NCBI GenBank assembly: GCA_021161675.1
Contig: JAGHAF010000040.1
Span: 1-48,861 of the forward strand
DNA length: 48,861 nt
Source: Planctomycetota bacterium
Lineage (GTDB): Bacteria > Planctomycetota > Brocadiia > SM23-32
Direction: 5' to 3'
Each line of letters opens with the position of its first letter. Within the stretch, counting starts at the first letter, position 1. Below, one piece after another: positions 32,434 to 41,131 of the stretch. A program made the translations under genes and the position numbers. The notes below the pieces were generated by a model. It saw only the letters and a program-made list of their open reading frames with translations. It ran no database searches and was not told the DNA's origin.

Positions 32434-35090
32434 GCTTCTCGATCGCTTCCGGCCTTCTGGCGCACGAGCTTGCGCGTATCTTCCAGCGCTTCCGCCAGCT
32501 TATCGGCGTGCGGGCCGCCGGCCTGGGCCAGGTCATCTCGTCCGCCGCCGCCGCCGCCGATGGTTTGCGCCGCGCCGCGGGCTATCTCGCGCGCACTCAA
32601 GCCACGCTCCAGCAGGTCGGCGCTCACCCCGACGACCAGCGCCACGTCGCCTCCATCCGCAGAGGCCAGCACACAGACGGTGCGTTCATTCTCGCTCCTG
32701 ATAACGTCGGCTGCGCTGCGCAGTTCCGCGTGCGAGCCGGGCATCTCAGCGACGATCAGCTTTATGTCGCCGCATTGTTCAGCTCTATCAATGAGGCTCC
32801 CGGAGGCCATGCTTCGGGCCGCGCGCTCCTTCTGCTGTTGCAGGCTTTTTTGGAGGGTCCTGATCTCGGCCAGCACCTCGTCCGCCCGGCTGAGCAGGTC
32901 CGGCTCCTGCGTATGGAGTGTCCTGCAGAGCTGTTCGATCTGGGCCTCTCGCCGGCGCAGCAGCCGCAGAGCTTCCAGTCCGGTTACCGCCTCGATGCGC
33001 CGCACCCCGCCGGCCACGCTGCTCTCCCGCGTGATGCGCAGCATGCCCACCTCGCCGGTCCGTTCGCAGTGGACGCCGGCGCAGAGCTCGCGGCTGTAGT
33101 CGCCGATGGCGACCACGCGCACGATGTCGCCGTATTTCTCCCCGAACAACGCTATTGCGCCCGCCTTACGCGCCTCGTCGAGGCTCATGCGCCCTGTCGC
33201 CACCGGGTCATTGTCCAGTATCTTTTGATTGACGATGTCCTCGACCTTTCGCAGGTTTTCCTCGCCCACCTCGGTGGGATGCGAGAAGTCGAAGCGAAGT
33301 CGCCGGGCGCTGACGTGACTGCCGCTCTGGCGCACGTGCTCCCCAAGCACCTGGCGCAGCGCGTACTGCAGCAGGTGAGTGGCGGTGTGATTGCGTGCGG
33401 TTGCCATGCGCACCGGCCTGTCCACGCGGCAGAGCACCGAATCGCCAGCCTTCAGGGTTCCGCTCTTCATTCGCCCCACGTGCAGGTAAAAGCCCTTTTC
33501 CTCGTGGACGTCCACGAATTCGAACCTGGCCTCCCCCTCATCTGCGATGATCCATCCGCAGTCGCCGGTCTGTCCGCCGGCCTCGGCGTAAGCGGGGGTG
33601 CGGTCGAGCACTACGGCGGCCTCCCGCCCCTGCTCGAGGGAGGCGACCAGCTCGTCGCCGCATATGATTCCAACAACCTGTGCGATACTCTCCAGTGTCC
33701 TGTAGCCGGTGAACTCAGTGGGTTGCGCCTGGCTCTTGAGACCGTCCAGGGGGCCACTGACGAACACGCCGCCCTCGAAACCCGAGGCGCTTTTCGACAG
33801 GGACTGATGCGCCGCCATTTCCTGGAGGAATCCCTGCACGTCCACGCCCATTTGTTGCTCGGCGAGGATGGACTCCGTCATCTCCAGCGGGAAGCCATAG
33901 GTCTGGTAGAGGTCGAACGCCTCCTTGCCGCGCAGCACGGCGCCGCGCTGGCGCTTCAAGTTGGCCACGTGTCCCTGGAGCACCTGCGAGCCGCGATTGA
34001 CCGTCTTCTGGAACGCCTCCTCCTCCTGCCCGATCACAGTCTCGATGTGGGAGCGGCTTTCCTCCAGCTCCGGGTAGGGTTCATTGTACGCACGGACCAC
34101 GGGACCAACCAGCTCTGTCATAAATGGACGTTCGACGCCGAGCTGGTGGGCATCCCGCACGGCTCTGCGCAGCAGACGGCGCACCACGTAGCCACGTTCC
34201 TCATTGCTTGGCATCACACCGTCCGCGATGCAGAACACTATGGCCCTGACGTGGTCGGCAATGCGGCGCAGCTTCGAGGCGGCTTCCGGATCAGCCCCTG
34301 CGCCCGGGCCGCAGATGCCTTTGATCTTCGCCAGGAGAGGCTCGAACAGGTCAATGTCGAAGTTCGACTCCCCGCCTTGCAGGATGCGGGCCATGCGTTC
34401 AAGACCCATCCCGGTGTCAATGTTGCGCTTTGGCAGCGGCTGGAGTACTTCGCCTTCCTTACGATCGTATTGCTGGAAGACCAGGTTCCAGACCTCGACG
34501 TAGCGGCCGCAATCGCAGGACGGATCGCAAGAGGGCTTGCCGCAGCCACCGCCCAGGTCAATGTAAATCTCGCTGCAGGGCCCGCACGGGCCGTTGGGCC
34601 CCTGGGTGCGCGCGTAGGGCGGCCAGAAGTTCTCCCCATCCCCGAAACGGAAGATACGCTCCGCCGGCAGGCCGGCCACTTCCTTCCAAATCTTGTCCGC
34701 CTCCCCATCGTCTTCAAAGATGCTTACCACCATGTCCTCGGCGGGGATGCCCATCTCGCGGCGCATGAACTCCCATGCCCATTCGATGGCCTCAGGCTTG
34801 AAGTAATCGCCGAACGAAAAATTGCCCAGCATCTCGAAGAAGGTGTGATGCGACGCCGTCCGCCCCACCTGCTCAATGTCGCCGGTGCGGAGGCATTTTT
34901 GGCACGTGACGGCGCGCTTCAGCGAAGGGTCGCCGTGGCCGTAGAACTGGTCCTTGAACTGGTTCATTCCCGCGCCGGTGAACAGCAGGGTGGGGTCGTG
35001 GCTGGGCACAAGCGAGTCCGGGGGCAGCACGGTGTGTCCCAGTTCGCGGAAGAACTCCAGGAACCGGCTACGAATCTCATCTGTTTTCAT
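32430..35090 (-). CDS. alaS: Alanyl-tRNA synthetase
   Basis: Charges tRNA-Ala. The start is taken as ATG 35090 (MKTDEIRSRFLEFF, matching the family N-terminus); ATG 35099 is an alternative and neither has a good ribosome site. The 886-residue protein has the class II catalytic domain (GMNQFKDQFYG, NFSFGDYFK, NIDTGMGLERM), the editing domain with HTATHLLQYAL and CAGVHCERTGE metal residues, RESSVAGGVRRIEAVTG, and a C-Ala domain with the Gly-rich TIGGGGGGR. Length is normal. Confidence 0.97.
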   Translation of the reverse strand: MKTDEIRSRFLEFFRELGHTVLPPDSLVPSHDPTLLFTGAGMNQFKDQFYGHGDPSLKRAVTCQKCLRTGDIEQVGRTASHHTFFEMLGNFSFGDYFKPEAIEWAWEFMRREMGIPAEDMVVSIFEDDGEADKIWKEVAGLPAERIFRFGDGENFWPPYARTQGPNGPCGPCSEIYIDLGGGCGKPSCDPSCDCGRYVEVWNLVFQQYDRKEGEVLQPLPKRNIDTGMGLERMARILQGGESNFDIDLFEPLLAKIKGICGPGAGADPEAASKLRRIADHVRAIVFCIADGVMPSNEERGYVVRRLLRRAVRDAHQLGVERPFMTELVGPVVRAYNEPYPELEESRSHIETVIGQEEEAFQKTVNRGSQVLQGHVANLKRQRGAVLRGKEAFDLYQTYGFPLEMTESILAEQQMGVDVQGFLQEMAAHQSLSKSASGFEGGVFVSGPLDGLKSQAQPTEFTGYRTLESIAQVVGIICGDELVASLEQGREAAVVLDRTPAYAEAGGQTGDCGWIIADEGEARFEFVDVHEEKGFYLHVGRMKSGTLKAGDSVLCRVDRPVRMATARNHTATHLLQYALRQVLGEHVRQSGSHVSARRLRFDFSHPTEVGEENLRKVEDIVNQKILDNDPVATGRMSLDEARKAGAIALFGEKYGDIVRVVAIGDYSRELCAGVHCERTGEVGMLRITRESSVAGGVRRIEAVTGLEALRLLRRREAQIEQLCRTLHTQEPDLLSRADEVLAEIRTLQKSLQQQKERAARSMASGSLIDRAEQCGDIKLIVAEMPGSHAELRSAADVIRSENERTVCVLASADGGDVALVVGVSADLLERGLSAREIARGAAQTIGGGGGGRDDLAQAGGPHADKLAEALEDTRKLVRQKAGSDREA

Positions 35091-35168
35091 GGCAACCATG
35101 CACGATGAAGTAGAAAGCGGTCGAGAGCGCGCGGGCCGAGAAATTGGCGCTCCCGCCACGCTCAAAGT

Positions 35169-35198
35169 AGCTTAGCAGCAAAACGCCACAGTGGTCAA
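35169..35198 (-). promoter_or_regulatory. Probable alaS promoter
   Basis: Minus-strand TTGACC (35198-35193), 18 bp, TAAGCT (35174-35169). The -35 is 5/6 and the -10 only 3/6. It lies about 80 bp upstream of the alaS start. Confidence 0.4.
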
Positions 35199-35656
35199 GC
35201 GCGCAGGAGCGCCTTGCCGCCCGGGCTCACGCCACTGGCTCCACTTCAGCGCCGCCTGGCGAACCTTCTCGTATCCACCACAGGGACAGGCAGATGTGAC
35301 AGAATGGGTTCGTTTTGCAAAAAGCCCGGTCCGATATCCTTTCCCGTAAATCCTCTACGCGCCTCTCACGACTGAAACACGGAGGACGGCGAAGAACTAA
35401 CCACAATGCCACCACGAGCACGACGGTAGAGAAGGGGACACCTCTGCGGCGTTGTCGTACATAGCGTCTGCAGTCTACCGCACACAGGCTGGTTTCTCTC
35501 GTCGCCGTCTAATTTCATAATTAATCCCCGCCTTCGCGAGGGCGCCCGCCTACTCCACCGGCGGCTTAATGCTTTGCCGCAAGCCGCATTATACTCGATC
35601 TTGAAAATCCATGTGTCCGTAGAGTCCCCTGTGTCCGGTAAAAAAAGGACGAAGCG

Positions 35657-35743
35657 ACAGATTCGCACTGATGTGCACAGATAAGCGGCGAAAACGAACA
35701 ATCGAGACAAACGATGGGGCAGCCACGGATTCACAGAAATAAA
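35657..35743. repeat. Eroded dispersed repeat fragments
   Basis: CAGATTCGCACTGATGTGCA (from 35658) and CCACGGATTCACAGAAATAA (from 35723) resemble each other and the family of intergenic pieces in uncultured bacteria reading like CCACGGATTCACACGGATG. A related stretch in the opposite orientation is at about 35605-35637. Recognition rests on pattern memory, not on an alignment. Confidence 0.4.
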
Positions 35744-35926
35744 GACAGCTCGGGGACAAAAGCCTGGCAGGGACAGGCCGGCAGGGCGCTACTATGCCGA
35801 CAACCTCTTCGAGTTTATTGTCGCAGATTGGCAGAGCGGGCCGTTAGGCGCTGGTCTGTGTCCGCGTGGGCCTTTGGCGATCGAACCGCCTCACGGCGGA
35901 CGTTTGCCGGTCGCCGGGCGCCCATT

Positions 35927-35969
35927 CCGCGTCAACGGCCAGTCACCGGGCGGGCATCCGTTGACGCGG
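35927..35969. repeat. Perfect 12-bp inverted repeat
   Basis: CCGCGTCAACGG and CCGTTGACGCGG with a 19-bp spacer. It could be a hairpin in a transcript toward DUF192 or two half-sites for a protein; nothing else in the window shares it. Confidence 0.5.
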
Positions 35970-36157
35970 GCTGTCACAACTGGCGCGCGGGCGTGGGTCG
36001 CCTTGCTCCGAAGTGTAACTGATCGGCCCACAGGCAAAAGTCCAGCGGCCGCTTTCCCCCCTTGCTCGTTGGGTTCGTGTTGTTGCCAGTTCTTGCGCAA
36101 GAGGCGTGGGGCCGTTACAACATGGGGCGCTCGATAGGAAACAGAGGGCAGGATACC

Positions 36158-36517
36158 ATGGTGCGACGGGCTGTCATTGAACGAACGGGGGCGGTTCTCG
36201 TCGAGAGGATGGGCTACGCCCTGACGGGGTGGGAGCGCTTCCGCGGGCTGATGCTGCGCAAGGGCCTGCCTCCGGAGGAGGGCCTGCTGATACCGGACTG
36301 CCGCAGCGTCCATACCTTCTTCATGCGTTTCCCCATCGACCTGATCTACCTGGACGCGGAGCGTCGGACGGTGAAGATCGTCCCGTCGAAGGCGCCCTGC
36401 CGGCTGTCGGGCTGCCTGCGCGCCCGATCGGTGCTCGAGACGGCGGCCGGTAGGGCAGCGGAGGCGGGCCTGCAAGAAGGAGATCGGATCATCTTCTGCG
36501 ACATCTCAGCAATTTGA
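36158..36517 (+). CDS. DUF192 family protein
   Basis: A 119-residue DUF192 protein starting at ATG 36158, five bases after CAGGA; the open frame upstream of this is non-coding. Family signature: ERFRGLMLRKGLPPEEGLLI, then SVHTFFMRFPIDLIYLD, then ARSVLETAAGRAAEAGLQEGD. DUF192 proteins are small beta-rich domains, often exported, of unknown function; this one has no signal peptide with the chosen start. It converges on ilvC with an inverted repeat between them. Confidence 0.85.
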   Translation: MVRRAVIERTGAVLVERMGYALTGWERFRGLMLRKGLPPEEGLLIPDCRSVHTFFMRFPIDLIYLDAERRTVKIVPSKAPCRLSGCLRARSVLETAAGRAAEAGLQEGDRIIFCDISAI

Positions 36518-36535
36518 ACGGCACAGATGAAAGGC

Positions 36536-36606
36536 AATGTCCAATATCGAAGGATTCGTTGTTCGTGACTTGAACATTGGGAGTTGGGCATTCGACATTG
36601 GATATT
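36536..36606. repeat. Imperfect inverted repeat, copy 1 (between DUF192 and ilvC)
   Basis: AATGTCCAATATCGAA (36536-36551) pairs with TTCGACATTGGATATT (36591-36606) at 14 of 16 positions across a 39-nt loop. It begins 18 bp after the DUF192 stop and ends 9 bp before the convergent ilvC stop. It shares the AATATCCAATATCGAA-type core with the element at 39063-39156. Confidence 0.75.
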
Positions 36607-36614
36607 TCCGTTGT

Positions 36615-37679
36615 TCAGCCCTGTTTCTTTCCCCAGTTCTCAGGGCGCAGCTCGCGCACGGCGGCCCCGGCGCGCCACATCTCGGAGTTATGGATCTCGT
36701 CCAGCTCTGCTTGGAGGCGCACGGCGTAATCGGGGGCGCTGTTGAAGTCCAGGACGCGTTTCGTTTCTGTTCCGTCCCTGACGCTCTCGTAGAGCTTGTC
36801 GAAGATGGGCGCGACGGCCTCGCGGAACGAATGCCGCCAATCGAGCGCGCCGCGCTGGGCCGTCGCGCTGCAGTTGGCGTACATGTAGTCCATCCCGTGC
36901 TGGCCGACCAGGCGGATCAGGCTTTGGGTGAGTTCCTCAACGGTCTCGTTGAACGCCTCGCTGGGGCTGTGGCCGTGCGCACGCAGGCAGTTGTACTGCG
37001 CCTCCATCATGCCTTCCAGGGCGCCCATGAGCACGCCGCGTTCGCCGGTCAGGTCGCTGAGGACTTCGTTCTCAAATGTGGTGGGGAACAGATATCCGGA
37101 GCCGATTGCGATGCCCAGCGCGATGCAGCGGTCCCGGGCGCGCCCGGTGGCGTCCTGGTGGACGGCGAAGCTGCTGTTGATGCCGCTGCCGGCCAGGAAG
37201 TTGGCGCGCACCGACGTGCCTGACCCTTTGGGGGCCACCATGATGACGTCCACGTCGCTGGAGGGGACGACGCCCGTCTGATCGCTGTAAACGATGGAAA
37301 AACCGTGGGAGAAGTACAGAGCGTCTCCTTTGTCGAGGCAGGATGCGATGGTGGGCCAGAGGACCTTCTGGGCGGCGTCGCTGACCAGGTAGAGCACGAT
37401 GGTTCCACGGCGCGCGGCGCCTTCGACGTCGAAGAGTGTCTCGCCCGGCGCCCAGCCGTCGTCAACGGCTTTTTGCCAGTCCTTTTCGAACTCGGGCGCC
37501 TGCCCGATAATGACCTCGAATTCGTTGTCGCGCATATTCAGGGACTGCGCCGGCCCCTGCACGCCGTAGCCTATGACAGCGAGCGTTTCGTCCTTGAGCA
37601 CTTCGCGGGCCTTTTCCAGGGGGAATTCGTCGCGCATGACGATTTCCTCTTCGACACCTCCGAAATTGATCCTTACCAT
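36615..37679 (-). CDS. ilvC: Ketol-acid reductoisomerase (class I)
   Basis: Catalyses the Mg- and NAD(P)H-dependent isomeroreduction of acetolactate/acetohydroxybutyrate in Val/Ile/Leu synthesis. The 354-residue protein shows the Rossmann loop IGYGVQGPAQSLNMRDN (the usual bacterial form is GYGSQGHAHALNLRDS), MVAPKGSGTSVR, SDLTGERGVLMGALEG with the metal-binding Asp and Glu, and YANCSATAQRGALDW. The opening FGGVEEEIVMRDEF and GPAQSLN resemble the yeast Ilv5-like subgroup. The ribosome site AGGAAC is clear. No ilvB, ilvN or ilvD is nearby. Confidence 0.95.
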   Translation of the reverse strand: MVRINFGGVEEEIVMRDEFPLEKAREVLKDETLAVIGYGVQGPAQSLNMRDNEFEVIIGQAPEFEKDWQKAVDDGWAPGETLFDVEGAARRGTIVLYLVSDAAQKVLWPTIASCLDKGDALYFSHGFSIVYSDQTGVVPSSDVDVIMVAPKGSGTSVRANFLAGSGINSSFAVHQDATGRARDRCIALGIAIGSGYLFPTTFENEVLSDLTGERGVLMGALEGMMEAQYNCLRAHGHSPSEAFNETVEELTQSLIRLVGQHGMDYMYANCSATAQRGALDWRHSFREAVAPIFDKLYESVRDGTETKRVLDFNSAPDYAVRLQAELDEIHNSEMWRAGAAVRELRPENWGKKQG

Positions 37680-37740
37680 GGTCTTGTTCCTTTAGGATAA
37701 AGGGAGAATGAGTGATCCGGTCTCTGAAATCCCGTAAGAC

Positions 37741-37769
37741 ATTTTGGCTCAGACTATCGCGGTTTTCAA
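37741..37769 (-). promoter_or_regulatory. Probable ilvC promoter
   Basis: Minus-strand TTGAAA (37769-37764), 17 bp, CAAAAT (37746-37741); both boxes 4/6. It lies in the 165-bp divergent gap with larC and gives a leader of about 50 nt. Confidence 0.4.
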
Positions 37770-37783
37770 GCGAACGGGGAACA

Positions 37784-37812
37784 TTGCGGATAGGAGTCCC
37801 TTTTGCTTTAAT
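37784..37812 (+). promoter_or_regulatory. Probable larC promoter
   Basis: TTGCGG (37784-37789), 17 bp, TTTAAT (37807-37812, 5/6). It lies 32 bp upstream of the ATG, which follows AAAGGAAAAC. Confidence 0.4.
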
Positions 37813-37844
37813 CGTTGCCGGCATAAACCGTAAAGGAAAACACG

Positions 37845-39035
37845 ATGAAAATCGGTTATCTGGATTGTTTCAGCGGGATCAGCGGCGACATGCTTCTTGG
37901 CGCGCTGGTGGACGCGGGCGTGCCGCTGGAGCGGATTGAAGCCGCGCTGGATACGCTCGCCATATCGGGCTACTCTCTGTCCGAGCGGCGCGTTACGCGC
38001 TGCGGCCTTGCCGCCACGCAGGTGAGCGTCAAGCTCGATCGCTCCGAGCATCATCCTCACAGGGGTTTGAGTGACGTGCTCGAGATCATCGAAAGCGGTC
38101 AGTTGGCGCCTGAGGCGCTCGAGCAGAGCTGCGCGGTGTTTCGCAACCTGGCTCGTGCGGAAGCGCACGTTCACGGCACTGATCCCGAGAGCGTGCACTT
38201 CCACGAAGTGGGGGCCGTGGATGCGATCTGCGACATCGTGGGCGGCGTGGTGGGATTACGCGAACTGGGGCTCGATGCGCTCCAGTTCTCAACCGTTTCG
38301 CTTGGGGGCGGCCAGGTTGAAGCGGCGCACGGCACGCTGCCGGTCCCTGCTCCGGCCACTGCCGAACTGCTCAGGGACGTGCCCACCAGAGGCGGACCCG
38401 TAGACGTAGAGTTGACCACCCCCACAGGGGCGGCGCTGCTCAGCACGCTGGGTCAGCCAGTGCCCCGGTGGCCCGAGATGTCCGTCGCCACGCTGGCCTA
38501 CGGCGCCGGGGCGCGCAACCTGAGGGCCCTGCCGAACGTGCTGCGGCTGGCCGTCGGGGTGCAATCCGAGGAGGCCGAGAGCGACTGTGTGTGGGTGCTT
38601 GAGACGAATGTGGACGACATGACGGGGGAAGAAATCGGCCACTGCGTCGAAGAGCTCATCAGGGAGGGGGCGCTAGACGTATCCACGATGTCCATACAGA
38701 TGAAGAAGAACCGTCCGGGCGTCCAATTACGCGTGATCTGTGCGCCTGACAGTGTGCGTCGGCTGGAAGAAGCGCTCTGGCTGCACAGCACCACGCTCGG
38801 CGTGCGGCGCAGCCTCTGGCAGCGCTCTAAGCTAAGCCGGCGCATAGAGACGGCGCAGACGGAGTGGGGGCAGGTGCGCCTGAAGGTTGCGCTGCTGGGC
38901 GGCCGGACTATGCGCGCCGAGCCGGAGTACGAGGACTGCCGCGAAATAGCCCGGAGGAACGGGCTTTCCATCCGCCAGGTCGGCAGGGCCGCCCGCGCCG
39001 CCTGGGAGGGGCGTGGCGCCGAAGGCGCCAAGTAG
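37845..39035 (+). CDS. larC: Nickel-pincer cofactor biosynthesis protein LarC (DUF111 family)
   Basis: Inserts nickel into the pyridinium-3,5-bisthiocarboxylate mononucleotide that serves lactate racemase and related enzymes. The 396-residue protein is a continuous frame, unlike the Lactobacillus gene that needs a frameshift. Signature segments: LDCFSGISGDMLLGALVDAG, VHFHEVGAVDAICDIVG, the P/T-rich VPAPATAELL...TPTGAALL, ETNVDDMTGEEIG and KKNRPGVQLRVIC. The usual His-rich linker is represented only by EHHPHRG. No larB, larE or larA homologue is in the window. Confidence 0.93.
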   Translation: MKIGYLDCFSGISGDMLLGALVDAGVPLERIEAALDTLAISGYSLSERRVTRCGLAATQVSVKLDRSEHHPHRGLSDVLEIIESGQLAPEALEQSCAVFRNLARAEAHVHGTDPESVHFHEVGAVDAICDIVGGVVGLRELGLDALQFSTVSLGGGQVEAAHGTLPVPAPATAELLRDVPTRGGPVDVELTTPTGAALLSTLGQPVPRWPEMSVATLAYGAGARNLRALPNVLRLAVGVQSEEAESDCVWVLETNVDDMTGEEIGHCVEELIREGALDVSTMSIQMKKNRPGVQLRVICAPDSVRRLEEALWLHSTTLGVRRSLWQRSKLSRRIETAQTEWGQVRLKVALLGGRTMRAEPEYEDCREIARRNGLSIRQVGRAARAAWEGRGAEGAK

Positions 39036-39062
39036 GAAGCATTAACGAAAAAGACAAACGTC

Positions 39063-39156
39063 AAATATGCAATATCGAATGCTCAACTTCCAATCCTGAA
39101 GGAACGTTCGCAGCATCGTTCGACGTTAGCCATTGAGAGTTCGGTATTGGATATTT
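39063..39156. repeat. Imperfect inverted repeat, copy 2 (between larC and the flippase-like gene)
   Basis: Two 24-nt arms (39063-39086 and 39133-39156) pair at 20 of 24 positions across a 46-nt loop. The core AATATGCAATATCGAA is the same family as copy 1 at 36536. It starts 27 bp after the larC stop and ends 26 bp before the convergent gene's stop, again a convergent-gene location suited to transcription termination. Confidence 0.75.
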
Positions 39157-39182
39157 TCGTTGTGTTTCCGGCGTTGCCGCAC

Positions 39183-40256
39183 CTACAGCCTATCGCCTGC
39201 GGCCTGCTCTTTTTGCTTTCGCCCGTAAATGGCGGCCAGCGAGCCGAAGCATATGCCGCCGAGGCCCATGCCCAGCAGGTAGAAGATACCCCGGCCGATG
39301 AGGGTGACGGCCGCCGCCGTCTCGCTGCGGACCCCGAACGCGGCGCACAAGGCGAGCATCGCCGCCTCCATGAAGCCAGCGCCGCCTGGAGACATAGATA
39401 CGTCCCCGAGGAAGAAGGAGACAGTGACTATGACCAGCACCTTGATGTAGGACAGGTCGGCCCCCAGGCTGTGGAACAGCACCTGGTACGCCAGGCAGAT
39501 CAACAGCCACGAAACGACGGAGATGAGGACGACCTGCGCGATGGCCTTGGGCCTCTCGGCCATCCCGAGAAGGGGGTTGACCAGGTTGTCCACCTTCGAG
39601 ATGGCGTAGTTCTCGAAATGGTGGTAGGTGGGGAAGCGTTGACGGATGAACTTGAGCAGTTTCATGTGGTAAATGGTGGGCAGTATCTTGCCGAGCGCTC
39701 TTGATCGCTCCCCGATGTGCTCATTCAGCAGGACCCCGCTTACTATCGCGCCGATCACCAGCGCCAGCACACCGCCGAGCAGCAGCTTGTAGACCAGGAG
39801 GATGGGCACGAACCCGAGCACGAAAAGCGCCGAAATAATCACAAAGCTGAGGAACACCGTGGCGTAGGCCACCTTATCTGCAATGATGGTGCCCAGGTGG
39901 GCGGTGCGTTCCCCACCGAAGACTTTGCTCATGTAGTAGGCCCGCAGTGGTTCGCCCCCGACCTTCGCGCCCGGAGTGACCATGTTGCCAAATGCGCCGG
40001 CCATGTAGATCGGGAAGACAGCGATGAAGCTCTTACGCTCCTCGGGCAGCATGATACGCGTCCAACGGAAACACCACATTATGAAGGCCACCAGCGTGGC
40101 AAAACCCGCCGTCACGATGGAGAAGCGATCTGCTCGTTTCATGGCGGCCAGGATTTCACGGAACCCGATGTGGCGCATCACCAGAAATAGACAGAGCAGC
40201 ACGAAGAGCAGGATGGCGAGCTTGATCGCCGTGAAGATTCTCTGCTTCCTCCCCAT
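39183..40256 (-). CDS. Lysylphosphatidylglycerol synthase-TM/UPF0104-like membrane protein (flippase family)
   Basis: A 357-residue polytopic membrane protein of the LPG_synthase_TM (UPF0104, AglD2-like) family. The ATG at 40256 is chosen because it overlaps the upstream GT2 stop (TGATG), and the 48 residues in frame before it are a shadow of that gene. About eight spans are present; the family hallmarks are PIYMAGAFGNMVTPGAKVGGEPLRAYY and the late segment FFLGDVSMSPGGAGFMEAAM. Relatives move or modify lipid-linked sugars or add amino acids to lipids. The coupled GT2 suggests handling of a polyprenyl-sugar. Confidence 0.88.
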   Translation of the reverse strand: MGRKQRIFTAIKLAILLFVLLCLFLVMRHIGFREILAAMKRADRFSIVTAGFATLVAFIMWCFRWTRIMLPEERKSFIAVFPIYMAGAFGNMVTPGAKVGGEPLRAYYMSKVFGGERTAHLGTIIADKVAYATVFLSFVIISALFVLGFVPILLVYKLLLGGVLALVIGAIVSGVLLNEHIGERSRALGKILPTIYHMKLLKFIRQRFPTYHHFENYAISKVDNLVNPLLGMAERPKAIAQVVLISVVSWLLICLAYQVLFHSLGADLSYIKVLVIVTVSFFLGDVSMSPGGAGFMEAAMLALCAAFGVRSETAAAVTLIGRGIFYLLGMGLGGICFGSLAAIYGRKQKEQAAGDRL

Positions 40257-41026
40257 CAGCGTACTCCCTTGAGTTGCAGCCGTGCGAGGATGGCGGCGTG
40301 GTATATCGAAGCCCAGGTGAGCTGGAGCGTGTCCGCGAGACCAACGTTGCTTTCCGCGCCGGCGTACGTGAAGGGTATCGGCGCCTCCGCCACGCGGCAT
40401 GGGATTGCCATGGACATAGCCATCCGGGCAATATGCAGCAGGCAGGTGTGCTCCAGTGTGTAGCGCCCCTTCGGCGAGAGCCGCCGCGCAAGATAAGCGG
40501 CCGGCTCTCGATCATAGACCCTGTAGCCGCACTGAATGTCGTGAACCCGAACTCGCGCGAGGCTGTATGGCAGGTTCGACAGGGCGTTCGCCGCGCGCCT
40601 GACGGCCGGCATCTTGCCTTTCGTGCGCCGCCCCATGACCATCCGGTAGTCGGGGGCGTAAGGGCAGAGGCCGGGCAGCAGGGCGGGATCATGCTGCATG
40701 TCCGCGTCCAGCAGGGCGACGGTCCGGATAGATTTGTCCTCCAGCGCCGCCTGGAGGCCATGCTTGACGGCGGCCTGTTTCCCCTGATTCACGCGATGGT
40801 GCAGCGCAATTACCTCCTTGCGTTCCGCCAGGCGGTTGATCAGCGACGCCGTGCGGTCAGTGGAACAGTCGTTAACGCAGACAACCTTGTCCGCCCCGGC
40901 ATCCAGACATCGTTGCACCACCTCGCTGACGTGGTCTTGTTCGTTATAGCAGGGCAGAACGACCGCTGTCGCCCGAAGGGTTTCGTGTCCTCCGGCTGGC
41001 GGCAGTTGCTCTACCATAACGCGCAT
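40256..41026 (-). CDS. Family 2 glycosyltransferase
   Basis: A 256-residue GT-A enzyme: AVVLPCYNEQDHVSEVV, CVNDCSTDRTA (the DDxS position reads NDCS), a NQGKQAAVKHG segment and ALLDADMQHDP with the metal-binding DAD motif. It lacks membrane spans. A second ATG at 41017 is in frame; neither start has a strong ribosome site. Its stop overlaps the flippase-like gene start by one base. Likely adds a hexose to polyprenyl phosphate or another lipid; donor and acceptor cannot be read. Confidence 0.88.
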   Translation of the reverse strand: MRVMVEQLPPAGGHETLRATAVVLPCYNEQDHVSEVVQRCLDAGADKVVCVNDCSTDRTASLINRLAERKEVIALHHRVNQGKQAAVKHGLQAALEDKSIRTVALLDADMQHDPALLPGLCPYAPDYRMVMGRRTKGKMPAVRRAANALSNLPYSLARVRVHDIQCGYRVYDREPAAYLARRLSPKGRYTLEHTCLLHIARMAMSMAIPCRVAEAPIPFTYAGAESNVGLADTLQLTWASIYHAAILARLQLKGVR

Positions 41027-41131
41027 TGCGGAATGCCTTGCGGGAGGATGTATCGTGCAGGAATACTGATTGAGAAAGGATACCCGCCTCTTCCGCTTGG
41101 CGCAAGTAATTGCGGCGCCGCGTCCGCCGGC

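Larger units (their letters stand above)
35091..36157. other. About 1-kb non-coding region with eroded dispersed repeats
   Basis: No supported gene. A probable alaS promoter is near the left end. The segment 35590-35745 holds three fragments related to a common dispersed pattern (CCACGGATTCACA-, GATGTGCACAGATAAG-like), in both orientations. A perfect 12-bp inverted repeat, CCGCGTCAACGG (35927-35938) and CCGTTGACGCGG (35958-35969), separated by 19 bp, precedes the DUF192 gene. Open frames here are Arg/Leu/Ser-rich translations of this non-coding DNA. Confidence 0.55.

Noticed and set aside
32508..35108. Plus-strand 866-codon open frame opposite alaS
   Set aside because: It is an antisense shadow typical of high-GC genes; the minus strand encodes an unmistakable alanyl-tRNA synthetase.
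35366..35734. Minus-strand frame with a hydrophobic opening (LFVFAAYLCTSVRICRFVLFL)
   Set aside because: This is the translation of the eroded dispersed repeat; the hydrophobic run comes from its simple composition.
36537..37223. Plus-strand 228-codon frame over the inverted repeat and ilvC
   Set aside because: Its start is the repeat itself and the rest is antisense shadow of ilvC.
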